Of a stretch of 64,000 nt of DNA, positions 1-8,334 are shown in pieces. The translations under genes were made by a program, and so were the position numbers. The notes below the pieces were generated by a model. The model made no database searches and was not told the origin of the DNA. It saw only the letters and a list, made by a program, of their open reading frames with translations. The number at the start of each line of letters is the position of its first letter. Position 1 is the stretch's first letter. The stretch comes from Herbiconiux sp. (GTDB lineage: Bacteria; Actinomycetota; Actinomycetes; Actinomycetales; Microbacteriaceae). Location: NCBI RefSeq assembly GCF_004297105.1, contig NZ_SCVE01000018.1, positions 375,456-439,455 on the forward strand, read 5' to 3'.

Positions 1-14
1 AGGGCCCAGGGGAC

Positions 15-434
15 TTGATCTATCAAGCGGTCTGCGAACCTTGCGATTGGCATCACGTCAGCGGTACGGAAAATGGCGCTGTGGAGGGATGGCATGATCA
101 CGCTGTGCCTGGGTGGCGCGAACTTCCGGTGATCCCGGCGCAGGTTCGGGTGAGAGAGCAATCCAGCCTTACCAAGCTTGGCCGAAGATGGATCGAAGCC
201 CACTACCCACCCGAGATGCAGGTGCCCGGTGCACCGATGATCACCGAGCGGGCACGCTACGCGACTCGGCATGTCGCCGGGCACTCGCCCTGGGGAGGCT
301 ATGACCTCTCATCTACTGCACTCGGCCAGCCCGCGTCAGACGACAACGCCGTTGCGCGTTCCTCGCCCAAGCTCCTATCTGCGCCAACCGCACAACCAGC
401 GGTTTCTCCTGGGGCTCAGGTTCTCAGGCGGTAA
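15..434 (+). CDS. Small hypothetical protein, DUF6349-like, of the mobile element
   Basis: The 139-residue product has the look of a conserved small protein found on actinobacterial plasmids and integrative elements. The N-terminal part has a Cys-x2-Cys pair followed by Trp-His-His (residues 7-14) and an Asn-Gly-Ala-Val-Glu-Gly-Trp-His-Asp-His stretch that recalls proteins annotated as DUF6349. Assignment to that family is from memory of the motif and is tentative. The last 35 or so residues are low complexity and may be a run-through. It ends convergently with the ComFC-like gene, overlapping its stop by 11 bp. The true start could lie upstream of the window. No function is proposed. Confidence 0.5.
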   Translation: MIYQAVCEPCDWHHVSGTENGAVEGWHDHAVPGWRELPVIPAQVRVREQSSLTKLGRRWIEAHYPPEMQVPGAPMITERARYATRHVAGHSPWGGYDLSSTALGQPASDDNAVARSSPKLLSAPTAQPAVSPGAQVLRR

Positions 435-1239
435 CACCGTGTTCGGAGCCGTGCTGCACTCGATGAACCGGGCAGATACTGCTATCAAACAGGGCCGGGC
501 GATGTTCAGCGAGGTAGCTGCCGTGGTCGTTGCGTCTCGGGTCGAGTGCTCGGCCGAGCACGATCACTCGTGCTGACACGCCGATGGCCGCAAAGGCTGC
601 CGCGAGTGACTGCGCGTGGCCGCCGGTCACCCAGGTATCGTCAAGGATCAGCACCCGCTCTGCCCCTTGCATCTGGGTCGGGTCGATGCGCCAGTTACTC
701 GGGTTGAGCTGCCGCCGGTGCGCTCGAGGCGCACCAACTTCACCCACATACTCGGGTGTGACGCGGGGGCGGTCATCACGAAAGTTGCCGTAGAGCAACG
801 TCTCAATCGGATGCGTGCCATTTCGTTGTCCGCTGGTGCTCGGCACATGCGTGATCGCGTAGGCGCGGCTGTCTGAGTCGGGCACAATACATGCGCTGTG
901 CTTCGCAAAGGCAAGGATGAACAAGGATCGCAGTCGACGCCATTGCGTCTGTACCGCCTCCGGTGTCTTGTACTGGCGAAGATCGAGGTAGCCCTGGCCG
1001 CTATAGCTGTGGGTGCCGTAGTCGAGGCCCTCGGGCATGGGTGCCCAACTCAGCGGCACCACATCATGTGCGAGCTGGTGGCCGCTCGACTGCGCGCTCT
1101 CGCATGGGGAGCACAGAAGATACTGCTCGCTCGTGGTCGGCGCGGTGCAGACTTGGCACAAGCCTGGCGCTGCTGGCGGCGCGTTGTAATACGCGCCGCG
1201 TATCTCGGCTTCGAGACCGGCCAGGAACTCCTCGTTCAC
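424..1239 (-). CDS. ComFC-like phosphoribosyltransferase-domain protein
   Basis: The 271-residue protein has a type I phosphoribosyltransferase core: a PRPP-binding loop VLILDDTWVTGG at residues 196-207 with the two acidic residues and the Thr-Gly-Gly turn intact. Near the N-terminus Cys28, Cys31, Cys43 and Cys46 form a Cys-x2-Cys pair of pairs, a zinc knuckle of the kind found in ComFC. The start overlaps the stop of the upstream dprA-like gene by 4 bp (ATGA), so the two are translationally coupled. In competent bacteria ComFC interacts with ComFA and DprA in handling incoming single-stranded DNA. No other competence gene is present here, so a role in ssDNA handling during conjugation or in defence is inference. 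The family call is good; the activity is unknown. Confidence 0.8.
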   Translation of the reverse strand: MNEEFLAGLEAEIRGAYYNAPPAAPGLCQVCTAPTTSEQYLLCSPCESAQSSGHQLAHDVVPLSWAPMPEGLDYGTHSYSGQGYLDLRQYKTPEAVQTQWRRLRSLFILAFAKHSACIVPDSDSRAYAITHVPSTSGQRNGTHPIETLLYGNFRDDRPRVTPEYVGEVGAPRAHRRQLNPSNWRIDPTQMQGAERVLILDDTWVTGGHAQSLAAAFAAIGVSARVIVLGRALDPRRNDHGSYLAEHRPALFDSSICPVHRVQHGSEHGVTA

Positions 1240-2135
1240 AAGCTCAGGAAAGATCCCGCTGAAGCTGCGAATGCGCGGTCGCGGTCAAGAATCTGCCGCA
1301 CCGCTTCGTGCGCCTCATCAGCATCGCCAACGACAGAGATGTCAAGACCCGCATCAACCATGTCTCGGCCCCAAGTGGTATGGTTCACCACAGCCCGCGT
1401 CAGGATCAAGGGGCGACCATGCTTCACCGCGACTCGCGCCTGGATGCGGGTGCCCGAGTGTTCACCAGCCTGCACGATGACCGACATCGCTGAGCAACCA
1501 CTCATCACGACGTTACGCATCGGGAAGTTGCGCTTGTGAATCTGCGTGCCCGGCGGGAACTGCGACAACAGAAGATGCCCGGCCACCTCGGCTTGAAGCG
1601 CGCGGTTCTCGGTTGGGTAGCTGAGATCGTGCCCGGTGCCGATCACACCGATGGTGCGGCCAGGCGCGTCGAGCGAAGCTCGCATTGCAGCCTCGTCGAT
1701 GCCTTTGGCGAGGCCACTGATAACTGGGGTGTTATCGTTCGCGAGTAGTGTCGCGAGTCTGCTCGCAAAGTCTCTCGCTTCGGGCGCTGGGTTGCGCGTG
1801 CCGACGATCGCGACCGCATCTGAATCGCGCACGTCCATGTGCCCTTGCCAGTACAGCACGGGTGGGGCATCGTGCGCCGTGCGCAGCTGACGCGGGTAGT
1901 CGTCGCCCCAGAGCGTCGTGACGTGCACGCCCTGCGCTTCGAAGTCGCGCATCAGTTCTGCCGCCCCGTTGAGTGCCGCCTCAACGCGGTCATCGAACAG
2001 AGCGTTGCCGAACTGGGCTTCGAGCGCGGCAGACGGGGTGCCACATTCCTCGATCAGACGCCGCGTCCTCGCCCACGAGAAACCGGGGGCGCTGGCGAGA
2101 GCAAATAGCGCCAGATTCTCCGATTGATTCTCCAT
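1236..2135 (-). CDS. dprA: DprA/Smf-like DNA-processing protein
   Basis: The 299-residue protein carries the Rossmann-like DprA/Smf domain. An N-terminal helical region (about 1-75) is followed by GTRNP at residues 112-116 and SGLAKGIDEAA around residues 140-150, the nucleic-acid/nucleotide-binding signature of the family. A further GTGHDLSYP segment and a glycine-rich loop near HSGT complete the fold. DprA binds ssDNA and loads RecA during transformation. This copy sits beside a conjugative relaxase, is smaller and more divergent than a chromosomal DprA, and is coupled by a 4-bp overlap to a ComFC-like phosphoribosyltransferase gene. The pairing suggests an accessory ssDNA-handling or anti-phage role, which is inference. 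No strong Shine-Dalgarno is visible before the ATG. Confidence 0.9.
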   Translation of the reverse strand: MENQSENLALFALASAPGFSWARTRRLIEECGTPSAALEAQFGNALFDDRVEAALNGAAELMRDFEAQGVHVTTLWGDDYPRQLRTAHDAPPVLYWQGHMDVRDSDAVAIVGTRNPAPEARDFASRLATLLANDNTPVISGLAKGIDEAAMRASLDAPGRTIGVIGTGHDLSYPTENRALQAEVAGHLLLSQFPPGTQIHKRNFPMRNVVMSGCSAMSVIVQAGEHSGTRIQARVAVKHGRPLILTRAVVNHTTWGRDMVDAGLDISVVGDADEAHEAVRQILDRDRAFAASAGSFLSL

Positions 2136-2350
2136 GTTCCAAGAGTAGTCTCGACCGCTGACAAAGTGGCTCCGCGCGCCAGAGAACTATGGACTCTGAT
2201 AAGAATCGAGTGCATTCTCTTGCAGTCAGGCGTACAGTGGGAGTCACACAGGCGATCTTCTTTAGGCCCTCAGCGGCATGACGGAACGGTCTTGACCGGG
2301 ATGTCCTTTTCTCAGCGTGTACGTCGCCGCGAGAATCAAGGACGCCCAAA

Positions 2351-2725
2351 ATGCTCACTCTCATCTGGCATCTCAGCAGCTTCGCGAACGATCTGTTGCA
2401 GCGGTACGCTCCGACGAACCGGCTGATCGGCTTCCTGCGCCGCCGCGAGAATCTCCGCTTCGGCGTACCGGCGATGCTGCTCTCGATCCCCTACCTGTTG
2501 ATCGCACGCGGCGCTCTCGCTCTGATTGAGGTGGGCGCTCCCGAGTGGCTATATCTCGTGTTCATTCTCTGCATCTGGAACGCGATCAAGTTCCTCGTGT
2601 GGGGGCCGATCAGCCTGACGGTACTCGGCAAAGCGAGGTTGCGCGAGGCACGCGAGCTGAAGCGCATGGCGCAAGAGACCGTCGTTGACGAGTGCGGCGC
2701 CGAGCCTACGACTTCTCGCCGGTAG
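2351..2725 (+). CDS. Small integral membrane protein
   Basis: The 124-residue product has two clear hydrophobic helices, about residues 38-60 (Phe-Gly-Val-Pro start) and 66-93 (Trp-Leu-Tyr start), then a basic cytoplasmic tail rich in Arg, Lys and Glu. An AAGGA sequence precedes the ATG at a usual distance. Proteins of this size and shape are often carried on actinobacterial conjugative elements, sometimes under a misleading sulfate permease name; there is no transporter motif here and no function is claimed. It is oriented opposite to the dprA-like and relaxase genes and lies between them, ending 14 bp from the convergent gene's stop codon. Confidence 0.7.
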   Translation: MLTLIWHLSSFANDLLQRYAPTNRLIGFLRRRENLRFGVPAMLLSIPYLLIARGALALIEVGAPEWLYLVFILCIWNAIKFLVWGPISLTVLGKARLREARELKRMAQETVVDECGAEPTTSRR

Positions 2726-2738
2726 CGGAGCCACTTGC

Positions 2739-3185
2739 TCAGAACAGTGTCGGGCCGTCGTACTTTGGTGCGGCGGCTCTATGCGCGCCGGATGCCGTTC
2801 GAGCGGTTCGCGCGGCGCGCGCGGTCTGAGGTTCGGATGGGTTCAAGCGTTCGGCGAGCACGGCTTTCACGTCGCTCCAGATGTCGGGCCGGTCAGTGTG
2901 GCGGTCTCGCTCGCACGAGCGGCGCAGGTCAGCGAGGAATCTGGTGCGCCGCTCTGGTGTGGAGAGTTGCTCGTAGTAGAACCCTGCACGGTCGTAGTGG
3001 GCGATGAACCCGAAGTAGCCCGAGTTGTATAGGCCCTCGTAGAGCTGGTTCGTGAATCTGTCCTCCGGGTAGTCGTCTGCGATGAATCGGAGTAGCGCGT
3101 TCACGAATCGGGCTTTGCGCGCTGCGGTTCCTGACGGATAGCCAGAGTCGAGGAACTTGTCGACGGGTTCTCGCTTCACGGCCAT
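2739..3185 (-). CDS. Hypothetical protein linked to the relaxase gene
   Basis: The 148-residue protein is rich in aromatic and charged residues (Tyr-Glu-Gly-Leu-Tyr-Asn-Ser-Gly-Tyr-Phe-Gly-Phe segment in the middle) and has an Arg/Ala-rich tail. GAGGAG lies six bases before the ATG, supporting the start. It follows the TraA-type relaxase gene on the same strand after 62 bp, so it is probably cotranscribed with it. No signal peptide, membrane helix or known domain was recognised. An accessory role in mobilization is possible from position only. Confidence 0.7.
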   Translation of the reverse strand: MAVKREPVDKFLDSGYPSGTAARKARFVNALLRFIADDYPEDRFTNQLYEGLYNSGYFGFIAHYDRAGFYYEQLSTPERRTRFLADLRRSCERDRHTDRPDIWSDVKAVLAERLNPSEPQTARAARTARTASGAHRAAAPKYDGPTLF

Positions 3186-3247
3186 CGCTCACTCCTCGCT
3201 CACGGTTCTCGGGGTGAGAACGAGGTGCGCCTGACTGGCCGTGCTCG

Positions 3248-6200
3248 CTATCGTGCCGGGCCGCGATGCGAGCGCCCGGCTGCCGGTCTCGGCATGTCTG
3301 ACGGTGCAGTTTGGCGGGCGATCTGCTGAGCACGGATAAGCGCCGCCGCAGCGCGTTCGTAGTCGATGCGTTGCCCGATGCTCTCTGGCTCGGCTCCGAG
3401 CGGCTGTGTCTCGTTGGTGTCGATGCCGTGCCGGTCGCGGTATGCCGCAACGGTCATCAGCCCAGTCCGCCAGCGCGCCCGATCCTGCTCATTCTCCGGC
3501 GCGGCACCGACAGCGGTCACCCACTGCTCGCCGCGTTCGAAGGCGGTGTCGATGATCGCGGCGGCGCGCGCTTCGATGAGTTCCCGCCGCTCATCGAGTG
3601 CGGCACGCATCTCGGCGCTCATCTCTCCGACCGCTTCGGGCAGTAGTCCTACGATGAACCGAGCGCGCGGCAGCGCGCCACCCGTGCCGAGCCGGGTCAC
3701 GGCTTGTTCGAGTCGGTAGTGCAGCACGGAGGCGATGTCGTCGGCGTCCGCGAAGCCACGCGCCCGCACAAGCCTCGGCATGAGCGTATCGACCGGGTGC
3801 CTGCTGGCCTCTGCGCGTCGGAGCTCAGCGACAAGCGCCCCGAACGTCTCCGCACTCACCGCCTCGTCTACCTGCGCGTCGGTCAGCCCGGATGCCGCAA
3901 GCAGCCGCGCCCATCTGTCTTGTTGCGCGGCGGCGGCGATGGTCTCGTACTCGGCGACAAGCTGCGCGATCCCGCCCCAACGTTCCTGCTCGGCAGTGAT
4001 CGTCTCGTGTGCCGAGAGTTCAGTCCCGACATGCTGAAGCACGCCCTGGAGCACGGTGCGGGCGGTCGCGTCACGGTTCTCGCCGGGCTGCGGCACGCTG
4101 TGCGCGGGATCGAGCCGATCCGTGGCGACATAGGCTCGGTTCGAGTATCGGCCGCGCGTCATGGAGACGTAGAGCACTTCCCTGGTCGTGGTGGCTTCGA
4201 CAAGGGTGTGCGCGGTGTCGACGGTGACGCCCTGGGCGCGATGCGCGGTCACGGCGTAGCCGAGGTCGACGTGCTCGGCAACGTAGGCGGCGGGCAACAA
4301 GATCCCGCCCCCGCGTCGCATGGTGGGTGGTCGCACGAAGACCGAACCGTCATCGCGCACGTTCGTCACTACCCAGCGTTCACCGTTGCGCACCCATCCG
4401 TGTGCCGAGCGCAGGCGGCGGTCGTTCTTCCTCGTGATGATCGTGTCTCCCACACTCATGCGGCTGCCGTCGCCCAGTTCGATTTCGCGTTCGGCGTCGA
4501 CAAACCCGTGGGCGATGAGGTCGCGGCGTGCCCGTTGGTTCAGTTCGGTGACATTCTCGACGGTTTCTGCGATCAGGATCGTTCCTCGCCCTGCCTGCCG
4601 GTCTTCCCACCAGGCCCGGTATGCGGCCTCGGCCATCTCGTCAATGGTGCCGCCCCTGATCCTGCCGTGCTCCATATAGGTGTCGATTACCGGGGCGCGG
4701 CGGTGGCGCAACTCGAGCGAGGCGCGCTTCTCCCAGTCGTGTTGCAGCCGCCACACCTCCGTCAACTCCGGCGTGCCCTCAGCGCGGTCGTTCACGATCA
4801 GGGAGAACGCGCCGCCCACGCCGACCGACTGCAACTGCGCCGGGTCACCAGCAAGCAGCACTTTCGCCCCGGCCCGCTCAGCCTCACGGGTGATGAGGTC
4901 GAGCGAGTGCGTGCCCGCAAGCGACGCCTCATCAAGAATCACCAGCTGACCGCGCGTGAAGGTCTGCCCGGTGCGCTCGAACACTTCCCGCCATTTCGCG
5001 GTGTTATCGGTCGGGATACCAAGTTCATCAGCGAGCACCCCTGCCGCAACTGCTGACGGGGCAAGCCCCACCACTGACCCCTCACCGTGCTTCCATTCCC
5101 AGGCACGACGCAAAGCGCCCAGCGTCGTAGTCTTCCCAGTACCTGCAGGCCCCACGAGAACATCAACGATGCGCCCTGAGACCGCGATCCGGGCGAGCGC
5201 GTCGCGCTGGTCGGGGCCGAGAATGCGACCCTCATCATCGGGTTCACTCGCGAACCGCTCGATCGTGTCGAGCGCGAGCCTGGGGCCGGCCATGCCCCGC
5301 GCTCTCGCGATCAGCCAATCCTCCGCAGCAAGCAACGCCGTCGATGAGAACAGCGTCGAGTGCTTCGGCCGAAATCTTGTAGAGCCGTCAGCACGCTGGA
5401 ACTCGGCGGGAGTAACGGCAAGATCGGGCGGGGTAAGCGTCAGCGATGCCTGCTCGGCAGCATCAGCGATCATGCCGACTACGCCCTCGCGATCCTCGGT
5501 CGACGCGAACCTGAGCCACATCGACTGCCGGGATGCTTCGGCCATGAGGTTCCAGCGCCGCCAGGTCGAACGCTTCTCACCCACCGTCTCGATGACCTGT
5601 TGCCCGAGTGCTGCGATCATGTCGAGCGGCACATCGTCGGCGCGCAACAACCGCACGCCCGAGCTTCTGGGGTCGTGTTGCCACGCAACACGGATCGCCC
5701 ACGCCGTCGCATCTTCGCCGAGGATCACTGTTGCACGATCCCGCCACTCGCTCGTGAGGTCATCCAGCGATCGCACGTCTTTCTCGGGGCGTGTTGCGAG
5801 CGTGGCCTCCTGCAACAGCTTGATGACCTGAGCCGACGACGGCCTGCGACCATGACGCGCCACGAACTCCTCGATCAGGCGTTCTTTCTCGACTTCAATA
5901 TCGCGTGCGCGTCTCGAGAACGCTTTGATCAGTTCCTCCGGCACATCACTGATCGCCCACGACTGATTCCGGCCCGCGCTCTGCTCGCGTGATTCCCACG
6001 AGACCCCGAGCAGCCGGGTGAGTGAGTCAGCGAAGATCGCCTCATGCAACTCGCTCAGCGCGACCGTCGCCGCGTGCAGGGGTCGCCCGTCAAGCGCGAG
6101 CCAACGCCCGGTCTGGGCGTGCTGCACCTTGTTCGACACCACCACATGCGTATGCAAGTAGGGGTCGTGCAACCTGGAGTCGTAGTGGTCATACGCGGCT

Positions 6201-6826
6201 GCAACAACCCCGGTGACGTCGAGTTGCAGCACCGCACCGTCAGGGCCGCGTGCGCCACCCCGTGTTGCAGCGACCTCGCGCTCCATGAACTGCAACACAT
6301 CAGCTATGGCGGCGTGGTGCGCTTCCCAGATGAGTTGTTGCGTGCCCCCATCAGCCACCGCCCACAACACCGATGCCGACTTCGGGATCGAGAACGTAAA
6401 ATCGAAGCCCGCGACCGCTTTACGGCTCTTCTTCGCCGCTTCCTCCGCTTCAATCACGGTGACCGCTTCGGCGCGCTGTGAGGGCGTGAGTTCAGGATCG
6501 AGCGCGGCAATGCGAGCGGCAACGCGCTCATCGAGCGTCTGGAACTGGCTGTAAGGTCGCCCCAGCGCGTCGCCGGATACCGGATCTCGGCCCATTCCGA
6601 TGAGCAGTTGGAGCTGCGTCTCGGTCACCGTATCGCCAGTCACAATCTGCCCGTCAGCGAGGCCGCTCAGACCCGAACCGAGCCACCTGCCAGGCGGGGT
6701 ACCTTCTTCGCTGTAGTAGCGCGTCAACGGGGTCGACATGGCTCTATCGCCGTCACCATACGCGACCGACTTCAAGAGGTACTTGTACCCGTCACCCGCC
6801 GTCATGCGACGCATAGAAACTGTCAT
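3248..6826 (-). CDS. traA: MobF-family conjugative relaxase/helicase (TraA/TrwC-like)
   Basis: The 1192-residue protein combines a TrwC-type relaxase and a RecD/TraI-type helicase. Near the N-terminus Tyr37-Tyr38 stand in the TRYYSEEGTPPGRWLG context typical of the catalytic tyrosines, and His220, His225 and His227 form the metal-binding histidine triad in HDPYLHTHVV. The helicase part shows a Walker A motif GPAGTGKTTT at residues 559-568, a Walker B LVILDEAS and later helicase motifs ending in TAHRAQGVTVD and a superfamily 1 motif VI-like YVSMTRGR. It would nick at oriT, stay attached to the transferred strand and unwind it. Length and domain order match full-length actinobacterial TraA. A perfect hairpin covers its ribosome-binding region. 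The coupling protein and type IV secretion genes are not in this window. Confidence 0.95.
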   Translation of the reverse strand: MTVSMRRMTAGDGYKYLLKSVAYGDGDRAMSTPLTRYYSEEGTPPGRWLGSGLSGLADGQIVTGDTVTETQLQLLIGMGRDPVSGDALGRPYSQFQTLDERVAARIAALDPELTPSQRAEAVTVIEAEEAAKKSRKAVAGFDFTFSIPKSASVLWAVADGGTQQLIWEAHHAAIADVLQFMEREVAATRGGARGPDGAVLQLDVTGVVAAAYDHYDSRLHDPYLHTHVVVSNKVQHAQTGRWLALDGRPLHAATVALSELHEAIFADSLTRLLGVSWESREQSAGRNQSWAISDVPEELIKAFSRRARDIEVEKERLIEEFVARHGRRPSSAQVIKLLQEATLATRPEKDVRSLDDLTSEWRDRATVILGEDATAWAIRVAWQHDPRSSGVRLLRADDVPLDMIAALGQQVIETVGEKRSTWRRWNLMAEASRQSMWLRFASTEDREGVVGMIADAAEQASLTLTPPDLAVTPAEFQRADGSTRFRPKHSTLFSSTALLAAEDWLIARARGMAGPRLALDTIERFASEPDDEGRILGPDQRDALARIAVSGRIVDVLVGPAGTGKTTTLGALRRAWEWKHGEGSVVGLAPSAVAAGVLADELGIPTDNTAKWREVFERTGQTFTRGQLVILDEASLAGTHSLDLITREAERAGAKVLLAGDPAQLQSVGVGGAFSLIVNDRAEGTPELTEVWRLQHDWEKRASLELRHRRAPVIDTYMEHGRIRGGTIDEMAEAAYRAWWEDRQAGRGTILIAETVENVTELNQRARRDLIAHGFVDAEREIELGDGSRMSVGDTIITRKNDRRLRSAHGWVRNGERWVVTNVRDDGSVFVRPPTMRRGGGILLPAAYVAEHVDLGYAVTAHRAQGVTVDTAHTLVEATTTREVLYVSMTRGRYSNRAYVATDRLDPAHSVPQPGENRDATARTVLQGVLQHVGTELSAHETITAEQERWGGIAQLVAEYETIAAAAQQDRWARLLAASGLTDAQVDEAVSAETFGALVAELRRAEASRHPVDTLMPRLVRARGFADADDIASVLHYRLEQAVTRLGTGGALPRARFIVGLLPEAVGEMSAEMRAALDERRELIEARAAAIIDTAFERGEQWVTAVGAAPENEQDRARWRTGLMTVAAYRDRHGIDTNETQPLGAEPESIGQRIDYERAAAALIRAQQIARQTAPSDMPRPAAGRSHRGPAR

Positions 6827-6828
6827 CG

Positions 6829-6860
6829 GAGGCCACCTTTCACATTCGAAAGGTGGCCTC
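6829..6860 (-). promoter_or_regulatory. Perfect 13-bp inverted repeat over the relaxase ribosome-binding site
   Basis: GAGGCCACCTTTC (6829-6841) and GAAAGGTGGCCTC (6848-6860) are perfect reverse complements around a 6-base loop. On the relaxase mRNA the hairpin contains the GAAAGGTGG that would serve as Shine-Dalgarno and ends 2 bases before the ATG. It could repress translation, be an operator for autoregulation, or form part of the origin of transfer, because MobF relaxases bind inverted repeats near their own gene. Which of these applies cannot be decided from sequence. Confidence 0.75.
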
Positions 6861-7010
6861 GACAGCCCTCGCTACGCGGTCAAATCAGAGTCGACTCGCG
6901 GCCTTTCAGCCATGATTGCAAGATATGTGAACCTGAAGGAAGTGGTGGCTTGAAGCATCCTACGAAAAGGACATACATGTCATCTCTGCACCGTGGGCTG
7001 AAGAACTAAT

Positions 7011-7064
7011 GGGTCTGATGCACGTTTAGGTGACATTCTGACCTGACCTACAGTTTGGTTTCCA
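7011..7064 (+). repeat. Left inverted repeat of first IS3 element
   Basis: 54 bases beginning GGGTCTGATGCACG and matching the reverse complement of 8281-8334 with two mismatches (positions 26 and 28 of the repeat). This is unusually long for IS3-family ends, which are commonly 20-40 bp. Confidence 0.9.
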
Positions 7065-7107
7065 CTCGGGGTAGCTAGTCGATGGCCTCCATGAAAGGCT
7101 CACCAAC

Positions 7108-7407
7108 ATGCCACGCCCGTATCCACCAGAGTTTCGTGCACGCGCGATCGCGCTCGTCCGCGAGGGCCGACAGGTCACGCAAACCGCTGCACACCTCGGC
7201 ATCCACGAGGTCACGCTGCATTCCTGGCTCCGTCAAGACGATATAGATTATGGCCGCAGACCCGGTAGATCTACCAGCGAAGACGCTGAGCTGCGAGCAG
7301 CACGACGCCGAATCAGACAGCTCGAGCAGGAGCTGAAGATCGTGAAACTGGCATCGAAATGGCTCTCCGAGGAGGAACGAGTCGACCCAAAAGGGCGCAC
7401 CCGGTGA
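7108..7407 (+). CDS. IS3-family transposase OrfA
   Basis: The 99-residue OrfA has a helix-turn-helix near the N-terminus (TQTAAHLGIHEVTLHSWLRQ) and a leucine-zipper-like coiled coil at about residues 60-85 (RRRIRQLEQELKIVKLASKW). It binds the terminal repeats and joins OrfB by frameshifting to make the active OrfAB transposase. The reading frame is intact. A slippery heptamer lies near its end. Confidence 0.92.
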   Translation: MPRPYPPEFRARAIALVREGRQVTQTAAHLGIHEVTLHSWLRQDDIDYGRRPGRSTSEDAELRAARRRIRQLEQELKIVKLASKWLSEEERVDPKGRTR

Positions 7408-8264
7408 TCGACCGTCTCGTCGACACCGGGGCACCCGTAGAGACCTGTTGCCGCCTTCTGGGCGTCTCCCGGCAGGGCTATTACAGATATCGGAAGCGTC
7501 CCACGAGCGCCACGCAATTGCGGAGGCAGTGGCTCACGGGTCTGATTCGTGAAATTCACACGGCCTCGCGCGGAACATACGGGTACCGGCGCATTCATGC
7601 TGAGCTCACGATCGGGATGGAGATACCGTGTTCGAGTCGACTGATCTCAGTGCTGATGACTCGGGGCGCGATGTACGGGCTTCCGGGCCCGACCCGGGTG
7701 AAGCGATTGAAGGGAGTGGCTACTGCTGATGATCTCGTGCATCGCAAGTTCCACCGGCTGTCGCCGAACGAGCTCTGGGTGACGGATATCACGGAGCATC
7801 CCACACGGGAAGGAAAAGTATTTTGCGCGGCCGTACTTGACGCGTGTAGCCGCAAGATCGTGGGATGGGCGATCGATTCCAAGCAAGATTCAACTCTTGT
7901 GGTGAATGCCCTCGATATGGCGCTTCGCGCGCGAAAGCCTGCCCCTGGTGGCATCGTCCACGCTGATCATGGAGTTCAGTTCACCTCGTGGGCGTTCACC
8001 CAGAAGATCCGCTCTGCAGGGCTTCTGCCGTCGTTCGGAACCGTCGGTGATGCCCTTGATAACGCGATGATGGAATCGTTCTGGTCATCGATGCAGATCG
8101 AGTTGCTGAACCGGAAGAAATGGAGAACGCGGATTGAGCTCGCGAACGCGATATTCGAGTACATCGAGGTGTTCTACAATCGCAGACGAAGGCATTCGTC
8201 GTTGGGATATCAAACGCCCACGGACTTCGATCTCGCCCTCTCAAAGCAGTTAACATCCGCCTGA
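7359..8264 (+). CDS. IS3-family transposase OrfB (DDE integrase core)
   Basis: The 301-residue frame holds a helical HTH_21-like region (about 45-100) and an rve integrase core. The DDE residues appear as Asp in WVTDITEH, Asp in HADHGVQF and Glu in MMESFWSS, followed by the typical YNRRRRHSSLGYQTP C-terminus. All are intact, so the element is probably active or recently so. The in-frame ATG at 7359 lies inside orfA; normal expression is more likely as an OrfAB fusion by frameshift at 7386-7392 than as a separate protein. Confidence 0.92.
   Translation: MALRGGTSRPKRAHPVIDRLVDTGAPVETCCRLLGVSRQGYYRYRKRPTSATQLRRQWLTGLIREIHTASRGTYGYRRIHAELTIGMEIPCSSRLISVLMTRGAMYGLPGPTRVKRLKGVATADDLVHRKFHRLSPNELWVTDITEHPTREGKVFCAAVLDACSRKIVGWAIDSKQDSTLVVNALDMALRARKPAPGGIVHADHGVQFTSWAFTQKIRSAGLLPSFGTVGDALDNAMMESFWSSMQIELLNRKKWRTRIELANAIFEYIEVFYNRRRRHSSLGYQTPTDFDLALSKQLTSA
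7386..7392 (+). other. Slippery heptamer CCCAAAA for -1 frameshifting
   Basis: The bases read C CCA AAA in the orfA frame, an exact X-XXY-YYZ heptamer. A -1 slip moves ribosomes from the orfA frame to the orfB frame (CCC AAA AGG), giving a fused OrfAB product. It lies within the 49-bp orfA/orfB overlap. No downstream pseudoknot was worked out. Confidence 0.65.
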
Positions 8265-8280
8265 AGCTAGCGACCGGGAC

Positions 8281-8334
8281 TGGAAACCAAACTGTAGGTC
8301 AGGTCAAACTGTCACCTAAACGTGCATCAGACCC
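8281..8334 (-). repeat. Right inverted repeat of first IS3 element
   Basis: Partner of the repeat at 7011-7064, 52 of 54 bases identical in inverted orientation. It provides an in-frame ATG (8322) that now reads outward into the truncated thioesterase fragment. Confidence 0.9.

Larger units (their letters stand above)
7011..8334 (+). mobile_element. Intact IS3-family insertion sequence (first copy)
   Basis: A 1324-bp element with two overlapping reading frames (orfA, orfB) in the -1 arrangement of IS3 elements. Its ends are 54-bp inverted repeats differing at only two positions. Bases next to the ends (AAT at 7008-7010, CCC at 8335-8337) do not form a direct repeat, so a simple insertion with target duplication is not shown here. 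It separates the relaxase region from the N-methylglycine module and cuts a thioesterase gene on its right side. Confidence 0.92.

Noticed and set aside
3704..5056. 450-codon open frame antisense to the relaxase gene
   Set aside because: The sense frame has catalytic motifs throughout; the antisense product shows no domain.
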